Shown here piece after piece: positions 52,257 to 61,625 of a DNA stretch of 63,246 nt. The stretch is from an uncultured Lachnospiraceae bacterium (GTDB taxonomy: Bacteria > Bacillota > Clostridia > Lachnospirales > Lachnospiraceae): NCBI GenBank assembly GCA_902781455.1, contig CACZJF010000011.1:1-63246 (forward strand). The letters run 5' to 3'. The notes under the pieces are model-generated. The model was not told the origin of the DNA. It was given only the letters and a program-made list of their open reading frames with translations, and searched no databases. The translations under genes and the position numbers were made by a program. The first letter of the stretch is position 1. Every line of letters begins with the position of its first letter.

Positions 52257-53453
52257 TTATCCCTGAATTTCTCCTGCTTTCGTAAGACTCAGCTTCGTAA
52301 TGCCGGGGCCGGCCATCTCATAGACAAGCGTTCCTGCGAGAACGACTGCCCGGATCGTAGGCGCGTACTCAGGCACAACCCGCCCGGCCAGCAGCGTCAG
52401 TCCGATGGCAACACCGGCCTGCGGAAGCAGGCAGGGACCCAGATACTTTCCGACCGGCGCCGGCGTATGCGCCATGCGCGCGCCCAGCCACGCGCCGAGG
52501 AGTTTCCCGACGATGCGCCCTATGATATAGACGGCTCCGATCATGCCTGCCGTCTTCAGGACACTGATCTGCAGTCCTGCTCCGGAAGCGACAAAGAACA
52601 GGATATACACCGGAGGCGTAATGCTCTCGGCCAGTGAAAGGATGCTCCCCGCCTCCGGGCTCAGATTCGCCACTGCCGTGCCAAGCGCCATGCACAGCAT
52701 CAGTGAACTCAGGCCGAACAGATCCGCGATCCCGATCCCGACAAACAAAAATCCGCAGATCAGGGCGAGCCGGTTGCTCTTCTTGTGGAAATACCGCATG
52801 GGTATCAGAAGCAGGATACCCAGCAGACCTCCTGCAGCCAGGGCAAGGAGGATCTGGCCCGCAGGAATCAAGATCTGCAGCACCGGGTTCGATGCTCTTC
52901 CTGTCATTGCGGAAGCGGCGGCCACAGACGCGGAAAACAGGATCAGCGCAGTCGCGTCATCAATCGCGACCACCGACAGGAGCGTTGAAGTCACCGGGCC
53001 TTTCGCCTTGTACTGATTGATTACCATAATGGTTGCTGCCGGAGCGGTTGCTGCCGCGATCGATCCAAGCACCAGCGAAAACGCGGCATCGTGCCTGGTC
53101 AGCAGCAGCCCCGCGACCACTACCACCACGGCAAACAGAGACTCCATTGACGCTATGATCAAAGGAGCAGCCCCGATCTTTCTGAAATAAGAGATCCGGA
53201 ACTCATTTCCGATGGAAAACGCGATGAATCCCAGAGCCACCTCCGAAACAATGCCGATTCCCGAAACAAAGTTCTCTGAAAGAATAGAAAACGGGCACCC
53301 CAGCGCCGGAAGAAAATACGGTCCCAGAAGGAGTCCTGCCAGCAGATATCCGGTCACATTCGGCAGCTTGATATGCTTCATCATGCGGCCCATAAACATA
53401 CCGGCCAGAATCATGATCCCCAGCTGCGTAAGTGCATTCAGCGACAGACTCAT
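52257..53453 (-). CDS. CPA2 (Kef-type) cation:proton antiporter
   Basis: The 398-residue protein has about 12 hydrophobic segments. The typical CPA2 blocks are GYLLAGLLLGPYFLPALG near the start, GNEFRISYFRKIGAAPLI and SVVAIDDATALILFSASV with the paired Asp residues of the transport site. There is no C-terminal RCK/TrkA domain. Its ATG overlaps the stop of the PII-like gene, which may replace that regulatory domain. The ion (K+ or Na+) is not evident. Confidence 0.87.
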   Translation of the reverse strand: MSLSLNALTQLGIMILAGMFMGRMMKHIKLPNVTGYLLAGLLLGPYFLPALGCPFSILSENFVSGIGIVSEVALGFIAFSIGNEFRISYFRKIGAAPLIIASMESLFAVVVVVAGLLLTRHDAAFSLVLGSIAAATAPAATIMVINQYKAKGPVTSTLLSVVAIDDATALILFSASVAAASAMTGRASNPVLQILIPAGQILLALAAGGLLGILLLIPMRYFHKKSNRLALICGFLFVGIGIADLFGLSSLMLCMALGTAVANLSPEAGSILSLAESITPPVYILFFVASGAGLQISVLKTAGMIGAVYIIGRIVGKLLGAWLGARMAHTPAPVGKYLGPCLLPQAGVAIGLTLLAGRVVPEYAPTIRAVVLAGTLVYEMAGPGITKLSLTKAGEIQG

Positions 53454-53800
53454 GTCTCCTTCACCTCGAATCCGATCAGGGAATCTATCGGAAGCGTGAA
53501 CAGAATTCCCGTATCTCCTCTCTCCAGCCCGCCGGTCACCTTGTTCACCGCTTCAATGATAACAGGTACCTTAGACTCGGAAGCTGCCATAAAGATCGTC
53601 CTGTTTTCCCGGTGACGCGGATTCAGCATGTGCCTGAGGGAAAACATGAATTCCATCTCCGGCTCATCCGAAAGCTCCTGCATCATGCCCCTGGAATCCA
53701 GAATCGTCGCGCCCTGAAGATTTCTCTTCGCGAACTCCTCCAGCAGTTCTTCCAGACATTCGGTTTTATTCAATACGATGACAACAAGCTTCATTTTCAT
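53450..53800 (-). CDS. PII-like signalling protein paired with the antiporter
   Basis: The 116-residue protein has a ferredoxin-like strand-helix pattern: MKLVVIVLNKTECLEELLEEF, then GATILDSRGMMQEL, and a late VTGGLERGDTGILFTLPID, as in PII-superfamily proteins. It lacks the classical T-loop uridylylation Tyr motif. It overlaps the antiporter gene by four bases. PII-like proteins often bind a nucleotide and control a membrane partner; here the ligand is unknown. Confidence 0.72.
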   Translation of the reverse strand: MKMKLVVIVLNKTECLEELLEEFAKRNLQGATILDSRGMMQELSDEPEMEFMFSLRHMLNPRHRENRTIFMAASESKVPVIIEAVNKVTGGLERGDTGILFTLPIDSLIGFEVKET

Positions 53801-53862
53801 GATTCGTGCTACCTCCGTGTGCCCATCGTACCACTACTTCAGGTGAAATGCAAAGCTGATGC

Positions 53863-54771
53863 TTATATCAGCTGGGCAATGACAATTGCAGCGCCCATCA
53901 GTGCACAGCCAAACAGTTCACGCATCGTCAGCGTCTGATGAAGAATGAAAAAACCTGCGATCAGGGAAATGGCCGACTCCAGGCTCATGATCAGAGACGC
54001 AATGGTCGGATTCAGTCCCCGCTGCCCGACAATCTGCAGCGTATACGCTGCCCCCGAGCTCATGACGCCGAGATAGAGCAGCGCGCCGGCCGCCTGCCGG
54101 ATCGCTCCGGGTTCCGGATGCTCAAAAAGCAGCATCAGAACGAAACCTGTCGCGGAAGCCGTCAGAAACTGCAAAACCGCCAGCCTGACGCCATCCACAA
54201 GATTGGCGTAGTGGTCTACCAGCATAATCTGCACCCCGAAGACAAATGCGCAGGCCAGGCACAGTGCATCTCCCCTGCTCAGGGTGAACTTCCCCGCCGG
54301 CATGCTGAGATAGTAGATGCCCGCGAACGCGACCGCCACACACAGCCAGAGGAACGGTTTCGTCTTCCGTCCGAGGAAAAACGCGTATACCGGGACAATG
54401 ACGATGTACAGCGCGGTGAGGAATCCGGCCTTTCCCACCGTTGTCTGCGCGATCCCGAGCTGCTGCAGAGTGGACGCCGCCCCGAGCGCCAGCCCGCACC
54501 AAATCCCGCCGCGGATCAGTGTAGCTCCGCCCATCAGGCGATTGTCCGCGGTTCTTCTGATCGAATCAGCGTCAGGCCGGATGGTCCTGTTCTGCCACAG
54601 AACCAGCGGAAGCAGCGTCACGGCACCCAGGAGAAACCGGATCGCGATCAGGGTATAAGGGCCGATATAATCCATCCCCACGCTCTGCGCCACAAAAGCC
54701 AGTCCCCAGATCACCGCCGTCAGCAGCAGGATGGAAGACTGCCGCAGCTGAAATCTTTTTTCTTTTGTCAT
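53863..54771 (-). CDS. EamA/DMT family transporter
   Basis: This 302-residue protein has ten hydrophobic segments in two EamA halves. ILLLTAVIWGLAFVAQSVGM opens the first, with IRFLLGAVTLLPL following. The second ends with LESAISLIAGFFILHQTL. Drug/metabolite transporters usually export metabolites; the substrate is unknown. ATG 54771 has GGAG too far upstream, so a GTG five codons earlier (54786) is an alternative. It is monocistronic between proS and the PII-like gene. Confidence 0.87.
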   Translation of the reverse strand: MTKEKRFQLRQSSILLLTAVIWGLAFVAQSVGMDYIGPYTLIAIRFLLGAVTLLPLVLWQNRTIRPDADSIRRTADNRLMGGATLIRGGIWCGLALGAASTLQQLGIAQTTVGKAGFLTALYIVIVPVYAFFLGRKTKPFLWLCVAVAFAGIYYLSMPAGKFTLSRGDALCLACAFVFGVQIMLVDHYANLVDGVRLAVLQFLTASATGFVLMLLFEHPEPGAIRQAAGALLYLGVMSSGAAYTLQIVGQRGLNPTIASLIMSLESAISLIAGFFILHQTLTMRELFGCALMGAAIVIAQLI

Positions 54772-54882
54772 AACGGATACGCTCACATTTCTCCGGCATG
54801 CCGCCTGCCGGAACAAGCTTCCCACACAAACCGCGCGGGGATATGCGCCCTGCATACCGCGCGCGTCATCTGAAGCGTCATC

Positions 54883-54910
54883 AAAACCCCGGTCCTGTCA
54901 CGGACCGGGG
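54883..54910 (-). terminator. Terminator of proS
   Basis: CCCCGGTCC and GGACCGGGG form nine perfect pairs followed on the minus strand by TTTTGA. Confidence 0.85.
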
Positions 54911-54993
54911 CTGTCGGTTTTATCCCTTTTACCCTTTCCTCAAAGGGTCTTCAGACACTGCAACCAAAGATCCTGCCCGCCGCAGGCAGTTCC

Positions 54994-56436
54994 TTAATAT
55001 GCCCTTCCCCAGCAGACCATCGCTTTGGCCGGTTTCCCGCACCAGACACAGGTATCTGCCAGATGCTCCTGATGGAACGGGATGCATCTGCTTGTCACGC
55101 CGCCAAGCTGATCCTTGATCTCTTCCTCGCAGGTCTGGCTGCCGCACCACATCGCGCGGATAAAGCCAGGCTTCGTCTGGGCTGTCTCCTCGAATTCCTC
55201 CCTTGAAACAGCGTCATAGGTCATGCTCTCAAGCCGCGCCTTCGCGCTCTCAAACATATCCTTCTGGATCTTCTCCAGAGTATCCTGCACCATCGAGGCA
55301 GCTTCGGACAGAGGAGCGACAATCTTCTCCCTCGTATCCCTGCGGACAATCACGCACTGCCCTTTCTCGATATCCTTCGGACCAATCTCAAGGCGGACCG
55401 GGATGCCGCGCATCTCCTGCTCCGAGAACTTGAATCCCGGACTCTTGTCCGTGTCATCCAGCTTCGCGCGGATGCCTGCGCCAGCAAGCGCCGCCTTCAG
55501 CTCCTGCGCCTTCTCAAGCACATTGCCCTTCTTCTGCTGGATCGGAATGACCATCGCCTGCACAGGCGCGACTCTTGGCGGAAGCTTCAGGCCGCTGTTG
55601 TCGCCGTGCACCATGATGATGGCACCGATCATACGCGTTGTCATGCCCCAGGAAGTCTGGTGGCAGTACTCCAGCGTATTCTCCTTGCCGACATAGCGGA
55701 TTTCAAACGCCTTCGCGAAGCCGTCTCCGAAATTGTGGCTGGTTCCGCACTGAAGCGCCTTGCCGTCGTGCATCAGAGCCTCGATGGTGTAGGTTGCGAT
55801 CGCTCCCGCGAACTTCTCCTTCTCGGTCTTCTGTCCGCGCACCACCGGAATCGCGAGGAACTCTTCCGTAAAGTCAGCATACACATTCAGCATCTGCTCT
55901 GTCCGCTCCTGCGCTTCCTGCGCGGTGGCATGCACCGTATGTCCCTCCTGCCACAGAAATTCCCTGGAGCGGAGGAACGGGCGGGTCGTCTTCTCCCAGC
56001 GCAGCACCGAGCACCACTGGTTGTACACCTTCGGCAGATCACGGTAAGAATGCACGTCGCGGGAATAAAAGTCGGAGAACAGCGTTTCCGAAGTCGGCCT
56101 CACGCACATGCGCTCCTCCAGCTCCTGCGTCCCGCCATGGGTCACCCACGCAACCTCCGGTGCGAAGCCCTCGACATGATCCTTTTCCTTCTGAAGCAGA
56201 CCCTCCGGAATCAGGCACGGCAGATAGACATTCTCAACACCGGTTTCCTTGAATCTTCTGTCCAGCTCGTTCCGGATATTCTCCCAGATCGCGTAGCCGG
56301 CCGGCTTGATCACCATGAATCCCTTGAGCTGTGTATATCCAGTCAACTCTGCTTTCTTGACCACGTCCGTATACCACTGGGCGAAGTCCTCCTCCATCGA
56401 AGTGATCTCTTCGACAAATTTCTTTTCCTGTGCCAT
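54994..56436 (-). CDS. proS: Prolyl-tRNA synthetase, archaeal/eukaryotic-like type
   Basis: ProRS charges tRNA-Pro. The 480-residue enzyme is the form without the bacterial editing insertion. It has [17 protein letters not shown], motif 2 in [39 protein letters not shown], and a C-terminal zinc-like domain ([27 protein letters not shown]). The short leader (about 40 bases) leaves no room for a T-box. Confidence 0.94.
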   Translation of the reverse strand: MAQEKKFVEEITSMEEDFAQWYTDVVKKAELTGYTQLKGFMVIKPAGYAIWENIRNELDRRFKETGVENVYLPCLIPEGLLQKEKDHVEGFAPEVAWVTHGGTQELEERMCVRPTSETLFSDFYSRDVHSYRDLPKVYNQWCSVLRWEKTTRPFLRSREFLWQEGHTVHATAQEAQERTEQMLNVYADFTEEFLAIPVVRGQKTEKEKFAGAIATYTIEALMHDGKALQCGTSHNFGDGFAKAFEIRYVGKENTLEYCHQTSWGMTTRMIGAIIMVHGDNSGLKLPPRVAPVQAMVIPIQQKKGNVLEKAQELKAALAGAGIRAKLDDTDKSPGFKFSEQEMRGIPVRLEIGPKDIEKGQCVIVRRDTREKIVAPLSEAASMVQDTLEKIQKDMFESAKARLESMTYDAVSREEFEETAQTKPGFIRAMWCGSQTCEEEIKDQLGGVTSRCIPFHQEHLADTCVWCGKPAKAMVCWGRAY

Positions 56437-56482
56437 GCTGTTCTCTCCTCTGTAAGTCTTTACGATCTATCTGAATTATGTC

Positions 56483-56511
56483 ATGTTACCCAATTCCCAC
56501 CATTTCGTCAA
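56483..56511 (-). promoter_or_regulatory. Promoter of proS
   Basis: TTGACG (56511-56506) and TAACAT (56488-56483) are 17 bases apart. Confidence 0.6.
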
Positions 56512-56619
56512 GGCTTGCCGGGCAAACCATCGCCCGGACACTGCCCCCTGCGCCCCGCTGCCCAAAGAGCGCCCCCTGAGGGCACCGGAAGACACTGCGC
56601 CGGGATCTGCCTTTTTCAT

Positions 56620-56647
56620 TTACAAATGAATGCTGCTGAGCTACACT
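56620..56647 (+). promoter_or_regulatory. Promoter of the DUF402 gene
   Basis: TTACAA (56620-56625) and TACACT (56642-56647) have a 16-base spacer, 82 bases before the ATG. Nothing else was seen between the proS promoter and this site. Confidence 0.5.
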
Positions 56648-56728
56648 GAAACAGACAAAAGATCCCGCAGCCCCGAACAGCCGGGGCAGACTGCTTCCTG
56701 CTACAACCTGTGATTGCGAGGACTCCCC

Positions 56729-57247
56729 ATGGAAGGATTGAAGCTCTACCGAAAACGCATCATTCCTGCGGAATGTGTCTATCTGAAAGATGACATTCTT
56801 CTGTACAGAGACAGCGACGTCATCGTTACCAAATGGTATACGCTGCGCCCGAAAAAGACGCTCTCGCACGGCTATTCCTGCTACTTTCCGGAGCGCGGCT
56901 TCAAAGTGAGCAAGTTCTACGACCACGAGGACAATCTCATCAGCTGGTACTGCGATATCATCCAGTCGGAACGGACTTTGGAAGACGGCGTGGATACCTA
57001 CATATTTACGGATCTTCTCGCAGATGTCGTCGTCTATCCGGACGGGCGCGTGCGCGTCGTCGACCTCGATGAGCTGGCCGACGCCCAGAGGGACCACCTG
57101 ATTCAGCCGGACGAGCTGCAGCGGGCGCTGCGCCATCTTGACCGTCTGCTGAAGATCATCTACAAGGGAGCCTTCGACACACTTCAGAAGTATATCAACA
57201 CCGCCGAAGAGAAAGACCGTGCCGGCGCTGAGAATGCTTCGTCCTGA
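56729..57247 (+). CDS. DUF402 domain protein (nucleoside phosphatase-like)
   Basis: The 172-residue protein begins MEGLKLYRKRIIPAECVYLK and has the DUF402 core KVSKFYDHEDNLISWYCDI, followed by TDLLADVVVYPDGRVRVVDLDEL. The conserved Lys/Tyr/Asp residues form the active site in characterised nucleoside di/triphosphatases of this fold. ATG at 56729 has GAGG eight bases upstream. It has its own promoter and terminator. Substrate not evident. Confidence 0.82.
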   Translation: MEGLKLYRKRIIPAECVYLKDDILLYRDSDVIVTKWYTLRPKKTLSHGYSCYFPERGFKVSKFYDHEDNLISWYCDIIQSERTLEDGVDTYIFTDLLADVVVYPDGRVRVVDLDELADAQRDHLIQPDELQRALRHLDRLLKIIYKGAFDTLQKYINTAEEKDRAGAENASS

Positions 57248-57307
57248 GCACCCGGATCACAATCCCGGTCACACGCCGGATCCGTGTACGCAAGCCATAA
57301 TATACGA

Positions 57308-57343
57308 CCGGGCAGGAGGCTTTCCCTCCTGCCCGGATTTCAT
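57308..57343. terminator. Bidirectional terminator between DUF402 and GT2-GtrA genes
   Basis: CCGGGCAGGAGG (57308-57319) and CCTCCTGCCCGG (57325-57336) form twelve perfect pairs, followed by ATTTCATTC on plus. Confidence 0.82.
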
Positions 57344-57355
57344 TCTTTCCATGCT

Positions 57356-58528
57356 TTATACATCTACGGATACTTCTTCATTCAGGACCTGCTCCGGCCT
57401 GCCGGCAGCCTCTTTCCCCTGCACAGGTACCTGCGCCTCTTCCTTCTTTTTATCATCCTTGAAGATATACTTATGCTGGATCTTATAGCTGACAAAGAAC
57501 AGCGTTGTATCGACAAGCACCTTGATGCCTACCGCATTGCCGCCGAGCAGGAGCTTCATCGTGCTGACGACCAGCGCGGAACAGATACACTGCATGGCAC
57601 TGAGCAGGAAAAACGCGCCTGCGCTCCTGGTTGTCTCCTGGGCCGAGTCTGACTTAAAGTGGAACACAAAGTGCTTCGTCAGAAGATAATTGACCGAAGC
57701 AGAGATCACCCTTGCGCAGATGGTACTGTAGATGATCGCCATAGGATTGCCCCGGAACGTCACCGAGGTAAAAATACCGAACAGGATGACGTCAAGGATC
57801 GAAGCGCCCAGGGAAGTGACCGAGTAGAAGATGAACTTCTTGAATATCGTAAACAGGATCCATATCGTATCCGCGATCTTCCGGAAGGCCGGCGCCGCAT
57901 CGTCCTCATAATTCGCGTAGCTGACCGGCACCTGAAGGAATCCGATCTTCTCAAAGGACATGGTCATCGAAGTGACATAAGCATACCCGTCTCCCCCGAC
58001 CTCCAGGCAGTGCGGAACTCTCAGATCCGGAATCCCGAACACACCTGACAGCGGGTCATTCAGCCGTACGCCCATCAACATATGATAGAGCAGCTTCATC
58101 ACGCCGCCCATATTATAATCATAATCCGTGACATTCTTTCCCAGAAGGTTTCTGGTTCCGACCACAAGCGCGAAGGATCCCATCGCCTGCTCATTGTGCA
58201 GGGAGGAAGCGATCTTCGCGGCATCGGACGCCGGAAGCTGACGGTCCGCGTTCAGCGTTATAACGCCATCCGACTGTCCCTGAAAATGCTCCATATAATA
58301 CCGGAAGCCGGTCCGCATGGCCGCGCCCTGCCCCATATTCTGCGCGTGGTCAATGACAATCGCGCCGGCTCTCTTCACCCTGAAGAACACAGGCAGCTTG
58401 TCCGTGCGGCTTCCGTCATTGACAACGACGATCCGGGAAAAGCCTTCTTCTTTCAGGGCTTCAATATAAGAAGGAAAAGAGGTTGGCGGATTCAGCGCGG
58501 GAATGACGATCACAGCATTTGATTCCAT
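57356..58528 (-). CDS. GT2 glycosyltransferase fused to a GtrA-like membrane domain
   Basis: Residues 1-225 are a GT-A fold (VIVIPALNPPTSFPSYIEAL, VVVNDGSRTD, GQGAAMRTGFRYYM). The rest has four hydrophobic segments of the GtrA type (SVTSLGASILDVILFGIFTSVTF, NYLLTKHFVFHFKS), then a charged tail. Such fusions make or flip polyprenyl-linked sugars for surface glycans. The usual DAD/DxD metal motif reads LNADRQ, with Asn at the first position. It has 390 residues and a near-consensus promoter upstream. Confidence 0.85.
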   Translation of the reverse strand: MESNAVIVIPALNPPTSFPSYIEALKEEGFSRIVVVNDGSRTDKLPVFFRVKRAGAIVIDHAQNMGQGAAMRTGFRYYMEHFQGQSDGVITLNADRQLPASDAAKIASSLHNEQAMGSFALVVGTRNLLGKNVTDYDYNMGGVMKLLYHMLMGVRLNDPLSGVFGIPDLRVPHCLEVGGDGYAYVTSMTMSFEKIGFLQVPVSYANYEDDAAPAFRKIADTIWILFTIFKKFIFYSVTSLGASILDVILFGIFTSVTFRGNPMAIIYSTICARVISASVNYLLTKHFVFHFKSDSAQETTRSAGAFFLLSAMQCICSALVVSTMKLLLGGNAVGIKVLVDTTLFFVSYKIQHKYIFKDDKKKEEAQVPVQGKEAAGRPEQVLNEEVSVDV

Positions 58529-58631
58529 AAAGCCTCCTCCTTTCTTTCCGGGATTTTCATAGATGATAATAACAAACCGCCTGATCTGTGTGAAGGCTCA
58601 CGCGGACGAAACCGTCTGCATCCAGTCCGCA

Positions 58632-58660
58632 ATTATAGAACTTTCCCTCTGGGAAGTCAA
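58632..58660 (-). promoter_or_regulatory. Promoter of the GT2-GtrA gene
   Basis: TTGACT (58660-58655) and a perfect TATAAT (58637-58632) have 17-base spacing, about 100 bases before the ATG. Confidence 0.78.
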
Positions 58661-58672
58661 AACAGACAGGTC

Positions 58673-60037
58673 TTACCGTTCCTCGCCCAGCAGATGCATG
58701 ATCTTCTTCTCATTATAGAACTTCATCAGCAGCGCCGCGCACAGGCAAAGAATCGTCGACGCGACCGCAGCAATGCGGTATCCGGTTCCATTCGCCCTTC
58801 CGATGGTGGCAAGGGAGGTAAACAGGATGGCGGCGAGCGACTGTCCAAGCTTCATGGCAAATGTTCTTGCCGCGAAGAACATACCATCATGGTTTTCTCC
58901 CGTCGCTGCCTCATCACTCTTCGCGATATCCGCCACGACCGTCTGCGGAAGAATGCCCAGAATTGCCATCGCCGGAGCCGCGAGAACCATAACCGCAATC
59001 CCGTAGACCATGCCGCTGTTTGTCCCGGCCTGGCCCTGTGACAGGGCAGTGATCAGGTAAACCACGGAAAACTCCACAAACGCGAAGATGATCAGGCTCT
59101 TCTTCGCGAAGCGCTTCGTCAGCTTTCCGACAAAGACATACAGACAGACCGAGAGAAGCGTCATGCCGATGTACAGAACCGTGTTCATGGTTTCCGGAAG
59201 CTTCATCAGCGACGTGATGAAGAAAGTCAGTCCGGACTGAAACATGGTGATCGCGACCCAGTAGCAGATATCAGATCCAACGAAGATCCGGAAATCCTTA
59301 TTCGCGAAGGTCTTGGTCAGGGAGGAAAACGCGTTGCCCTGTGCCGGTTTGCTGTCTACAAAATCCTTCTCATTGATGGTAAAGGTCGGAACCAGCAGAC
59401 AGATCAGCGCAAACACGGCAAGGATCACAAACGTGACGCGGATTGCCATGACTCTGCCCAGGGACGGTGTCAGCGCGCCCCAGATAAAGGGGCATGCGTA
59501 GCCCAGCGCGGATCCGAAGATAAATGTAAAGGAAATCGCCGTGGAAATCGCCGTCAGTTCATCCTGCGAGCCGGACAGCTCCGCGATCAGCGCATTGTAC
59601 GGCGTACAGTAAACCGTCATGAACAGATAGAACAAAAGCATCATGACCATCACCCAGATGCCGTTGAGCGGGCTGGTCTTATTGATGGGGGTCCAGTAAA
59701 CCAGAATCGTGGCAAGCGTCAGCGGAATTGCCGCCTTTCGCATGAAGGGGAGCCTGCGCCCCTTTGGATTGGTACTCCTGTCCGACAGATTCGCAATCCA
59801 CGGATCCGTGACTGCGTCGAACAGCCTTCCCAGCGCGTAGATTCCGCCCAGGATTGTCACCACGCCCAGAATGACACGGCCCTGCGGGAGAAACACTGTC
59901 TGCCCTGCGTCAAGCATCTCCTGGTTCGGCTCATAAAAGCTGATGACCCAGTTTGTCACTATCGCGGCCAGCGTACTCCACCCCAGTTGTCCGATCGCGA
60001 ACATCCAGATTACTTTCCTTGTCAGCTTTTTCTTCAC
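58673..60037 (-). CDS. MFS transporter, GPH (glycoside-pentoside-hexuronide) family
   Basis: The 454-residue protein has twelve hydrophobic segments. The GPH-type blocks are RLFDAVTDPWIANLSDRST and RRLPFMRKAAIPL after helix 2, with a mid-protein break and PQTVVADIAKSDEAATGENHDGMFFAART late. These carriers move sugars or glycosides with Na+ or H+. The start is GTG at 60037 after GGGAGGGAG. No sugar hydrolase is adjacent, so the substrate is not indicated. Confidence 0.86.
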   Translation of the reverse strand: MKKKLTRKVIWMFAIGQLGWSTLAAIVTNWVISFYEPNQEMLDAGQTVFLPQGRVILGVVTILGGIYALGRLFDAVTDPWIANLSDRSTNPKGRRLPFMRKAAIPLTLATILVYWTPINKTSPLNGIWVMVMMLLFYLFMTVYCTPYNALIAELSGSQDELTAISTAISFTFIFGSALGYACPFIWGALTPSLGRVMAIRVTFVILAVFALICLLVPTFTINEKDFVDSKPAQGNAFSSLTKTFANKDFRIFVGSDICYWVAITMFQSGLTFFITSLMKLPETMNTVLYIGMTLLSVCLYVFVGKLTKRFAKKSLIIFAFVEFSVVYLITALSQGQAGTNSGMVYGIAVMVLAAPAMAILGILPQTVVADIAKSDEAATGENHDGMFFAARTFAMKLGQSLAAILFTSLATIGRANGTGYRIAAVASTILCLCAALLMKFYNEKKIMHLLGEER

Positions 60038-60149
60038 AGTCTCCCTCCCTGGCAAATGCCTGATGGTTGCAATGCAGTATAAAATGCGCCGCATCCATGA
60101 TAACACAGATTCGGCGCTTATTCTTTACTGATTCACGATGATCCTGTAC

Positions 60150-60191
60150 AAAAACACTGCCAGACCCGGCTGTTCCACGGCACCGGCCGGG
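60150..60191 (-). terminator. Weak terminator-like hairpin after trxA
   Basis: CCCGGC and GCCGGG pair around a 15-base loop. A TTTTT run lies about ten bases after the stem on the minus strand. Confidence 0.35.
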
Positions 60192-60208
60192 AAGAAGGGT
60201 CCTGACGT

Positions 60209-60523
60209 TTACAGATTCCTCTCGATGACAGCCTGCAGCTGCGGCTTCGGCACAAATCCGATCGACTCGTCCACCTTCACGCCATCCTTAAACACGGCGA
60301 CATACGGGATGGAGCTGATTGAGAACCGAAGCGCCACGCCCTGGTTGTCATCGACATCCATTGCGTAGAAAGCGGCCTTCTCACTCATCTCTTCCGAAAG
60401 CTCTTCCAGAACAGGGGCGAGCATCTTGCACGGACCGCACCAGGTCGCGTTGAAATCCACAACCACAACTCCCTTGCTGATCGCTGCTTCAAATTCCGGG
60501 GCATCAATTTTCTTTACACTCAT
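60209..60523 (-). CDS. trxA: Thioredoxin
   Basis: The 104-residue thioredoxin has the redox motif WCGPCK near residue 30, the cis-Pro in SISSIPYVAVF, and FKDGVKVDESIGF. It follows the reductase-like gene by 160 bases across a tandem repeat. The pair forms a disulfide-reducing system. Confidence 0.95.
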   Translation of the reverse strand: MSVKKIDAPEFEAAISKGVVVVDFNATWCGPCKMLAPVLEELSEEMSEKAAFYAMDVDDNQGVALRFSISSIPYVAVFKDGVKVDESIGFVPKPQLQAVIERNL

Positions 60524-60597
60524 GGCTATTCTCCTTTTCCTTTCTCCTTTTTCATCGCAGTCTTTCGCTGCTGTTTTTCACTGTTGCGGTTTTCGCC

Positions 60598-60685
60598 GCG
60601 GCTTTTTATCGCTGCTTTTCACTGCTGATTACCGCTGCGGCTTTTTATCGCTGCTTTTCGCTGCTGATTAGCGCTGCGGCATTTC
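60598..60685. repeat. 39-bp tandem repeat between the reductase and trxA
   Basis: Units at 60598-60636 and 60637-60675 differ at two bases, and a partial third copy starts at 60676 and runs into the reductase end. More degenerate GCRGCGAWAA-like pieces continue toward trxA (about 60555-60597). On the transcribed strand the region is purine-rich. Confidence 0.8.
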
Positions 60686-61571
60686 ATTTCTGCCGGTCCA
60701 GATAAGAAACCGCGCTCAGAGCCGCGACATTTCCTTCTCCGGCTGCCTTGATATACTGGTAAGGCGTTCCTGTGATGTCTCCGGCTGCAAAAAAGCCCGG
60801 CAGATTCGTCGCCATGGCACGGTCAACCTTCACATGGTTTCCGTCCAGAACAAGTCCGGGCACGAGCTTGTCCGGAGAGACACTTTCCCGCAGAAGGAAG
60901 ATCCCGTCTGTCTCGATCTCCCCTTCGTCCGTCTCGAGCACCATTCTGCCGTCTCTCTTCGATATGCTCTTCGGCCTGCTCTTCCTGACTTCGATATTCG
61001 GTCTGTCCGGAAACAGATTGTCCGGCATAGCTTCCAGATCCGCGTTTTTATAAACCGGAAGATACACCACCTTCTCAGCCATCTCCGCGAGGAACCTTGC
61101 GTCACTCTCCTCCTTCGGCGCATAGCCTGCCACGACCGCTTCCTTCCCGCGGTACAAGGCGGCATCGCAGGTCGCGCAGTAGCTCACACCGCGCCCCAGA
61201 TTCTCATCCTCGCCGGGAAGAGACTTGCCAAAACTCACGCCGGACGCGAGAATCACCGTCGACGCTTCCACAAAATCCTGGTCGATCTGCAGGCTGAAAT
61301 ACGCTCCCATCGCATAGATCATCGCCACCTTCCGGTCGGTAATCTGAATGTCCATCTTCTTCAGATGCTCCAGAAAATGCTCTGCCAGAGCGTCTCCTGA
61401 AATCTCCGGCAATCCGGGGTAATTCCGGATCAGATGCGCCTTCGATACTTTGTCGGAACTGCCGGTGCTTCCCAGAAGGAGAACACGCTTGTTCCTCGCC
61501 GCTGCCGTGATCGCCGCGGAAATACCGGCAGGCCCCGTTCCAATGATCGCGATATCATATCTTTGTTCCAT
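60684..61571 (-). CDS. Thioredoxin reductase-like flavoprotein without canonical NADPH motifs
   Basis: The 295-residue protein has the FAD site IAIIGTGPAGISAAITAAARNKRVLLL, the redox pair CATCD near residue 135, and the C-terminal FAD motif FFAAGDITG. Where NADPH-dependent reductases have GGGxSAxE and HRRxxxR, this one reads VAGYAPKEESDARFLAEM and YLPVYKNADLEAM. That resembles ferredoxin-dependent flavin thioredoxin reductases described from clostridia. The start at 61571 has AAGGAG seven bases upstream. It precedes trxA on the same strand. Confidence 0.85.
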   Translation of the reverse strand: MEQRYDIAIIGTGPAGISAAITAAARNKRVLLLGSTGSSDKVSKAHLIRNYPGLPEISGDALAEHFLEHLKKMDIQITDRKVAMIYAMGAYFSLQIDQDFVEASTVILASGVSFGKSLPGEDENLGRGVSYCATCDAALYRGKEAVVAGYAPKEESDARFLAEMAEKVVYLPVYKNADLEAMPDNLFPDRPNIEVRKSRPKSISKRDGRMVLETDEGEIETDGIFLLRESVSPDKLVPGLVLDGNHVKVDRAMATNLPGFFAAGDITGTPYQYIKAAGEGNVAALSAVSYLDRQK

Positions 61572-61625
61572 ATTCATTCTCCTTCGTGAATGCAGAAGGG
61601 CAGATGCCCTTGATTGTTTGAAATT

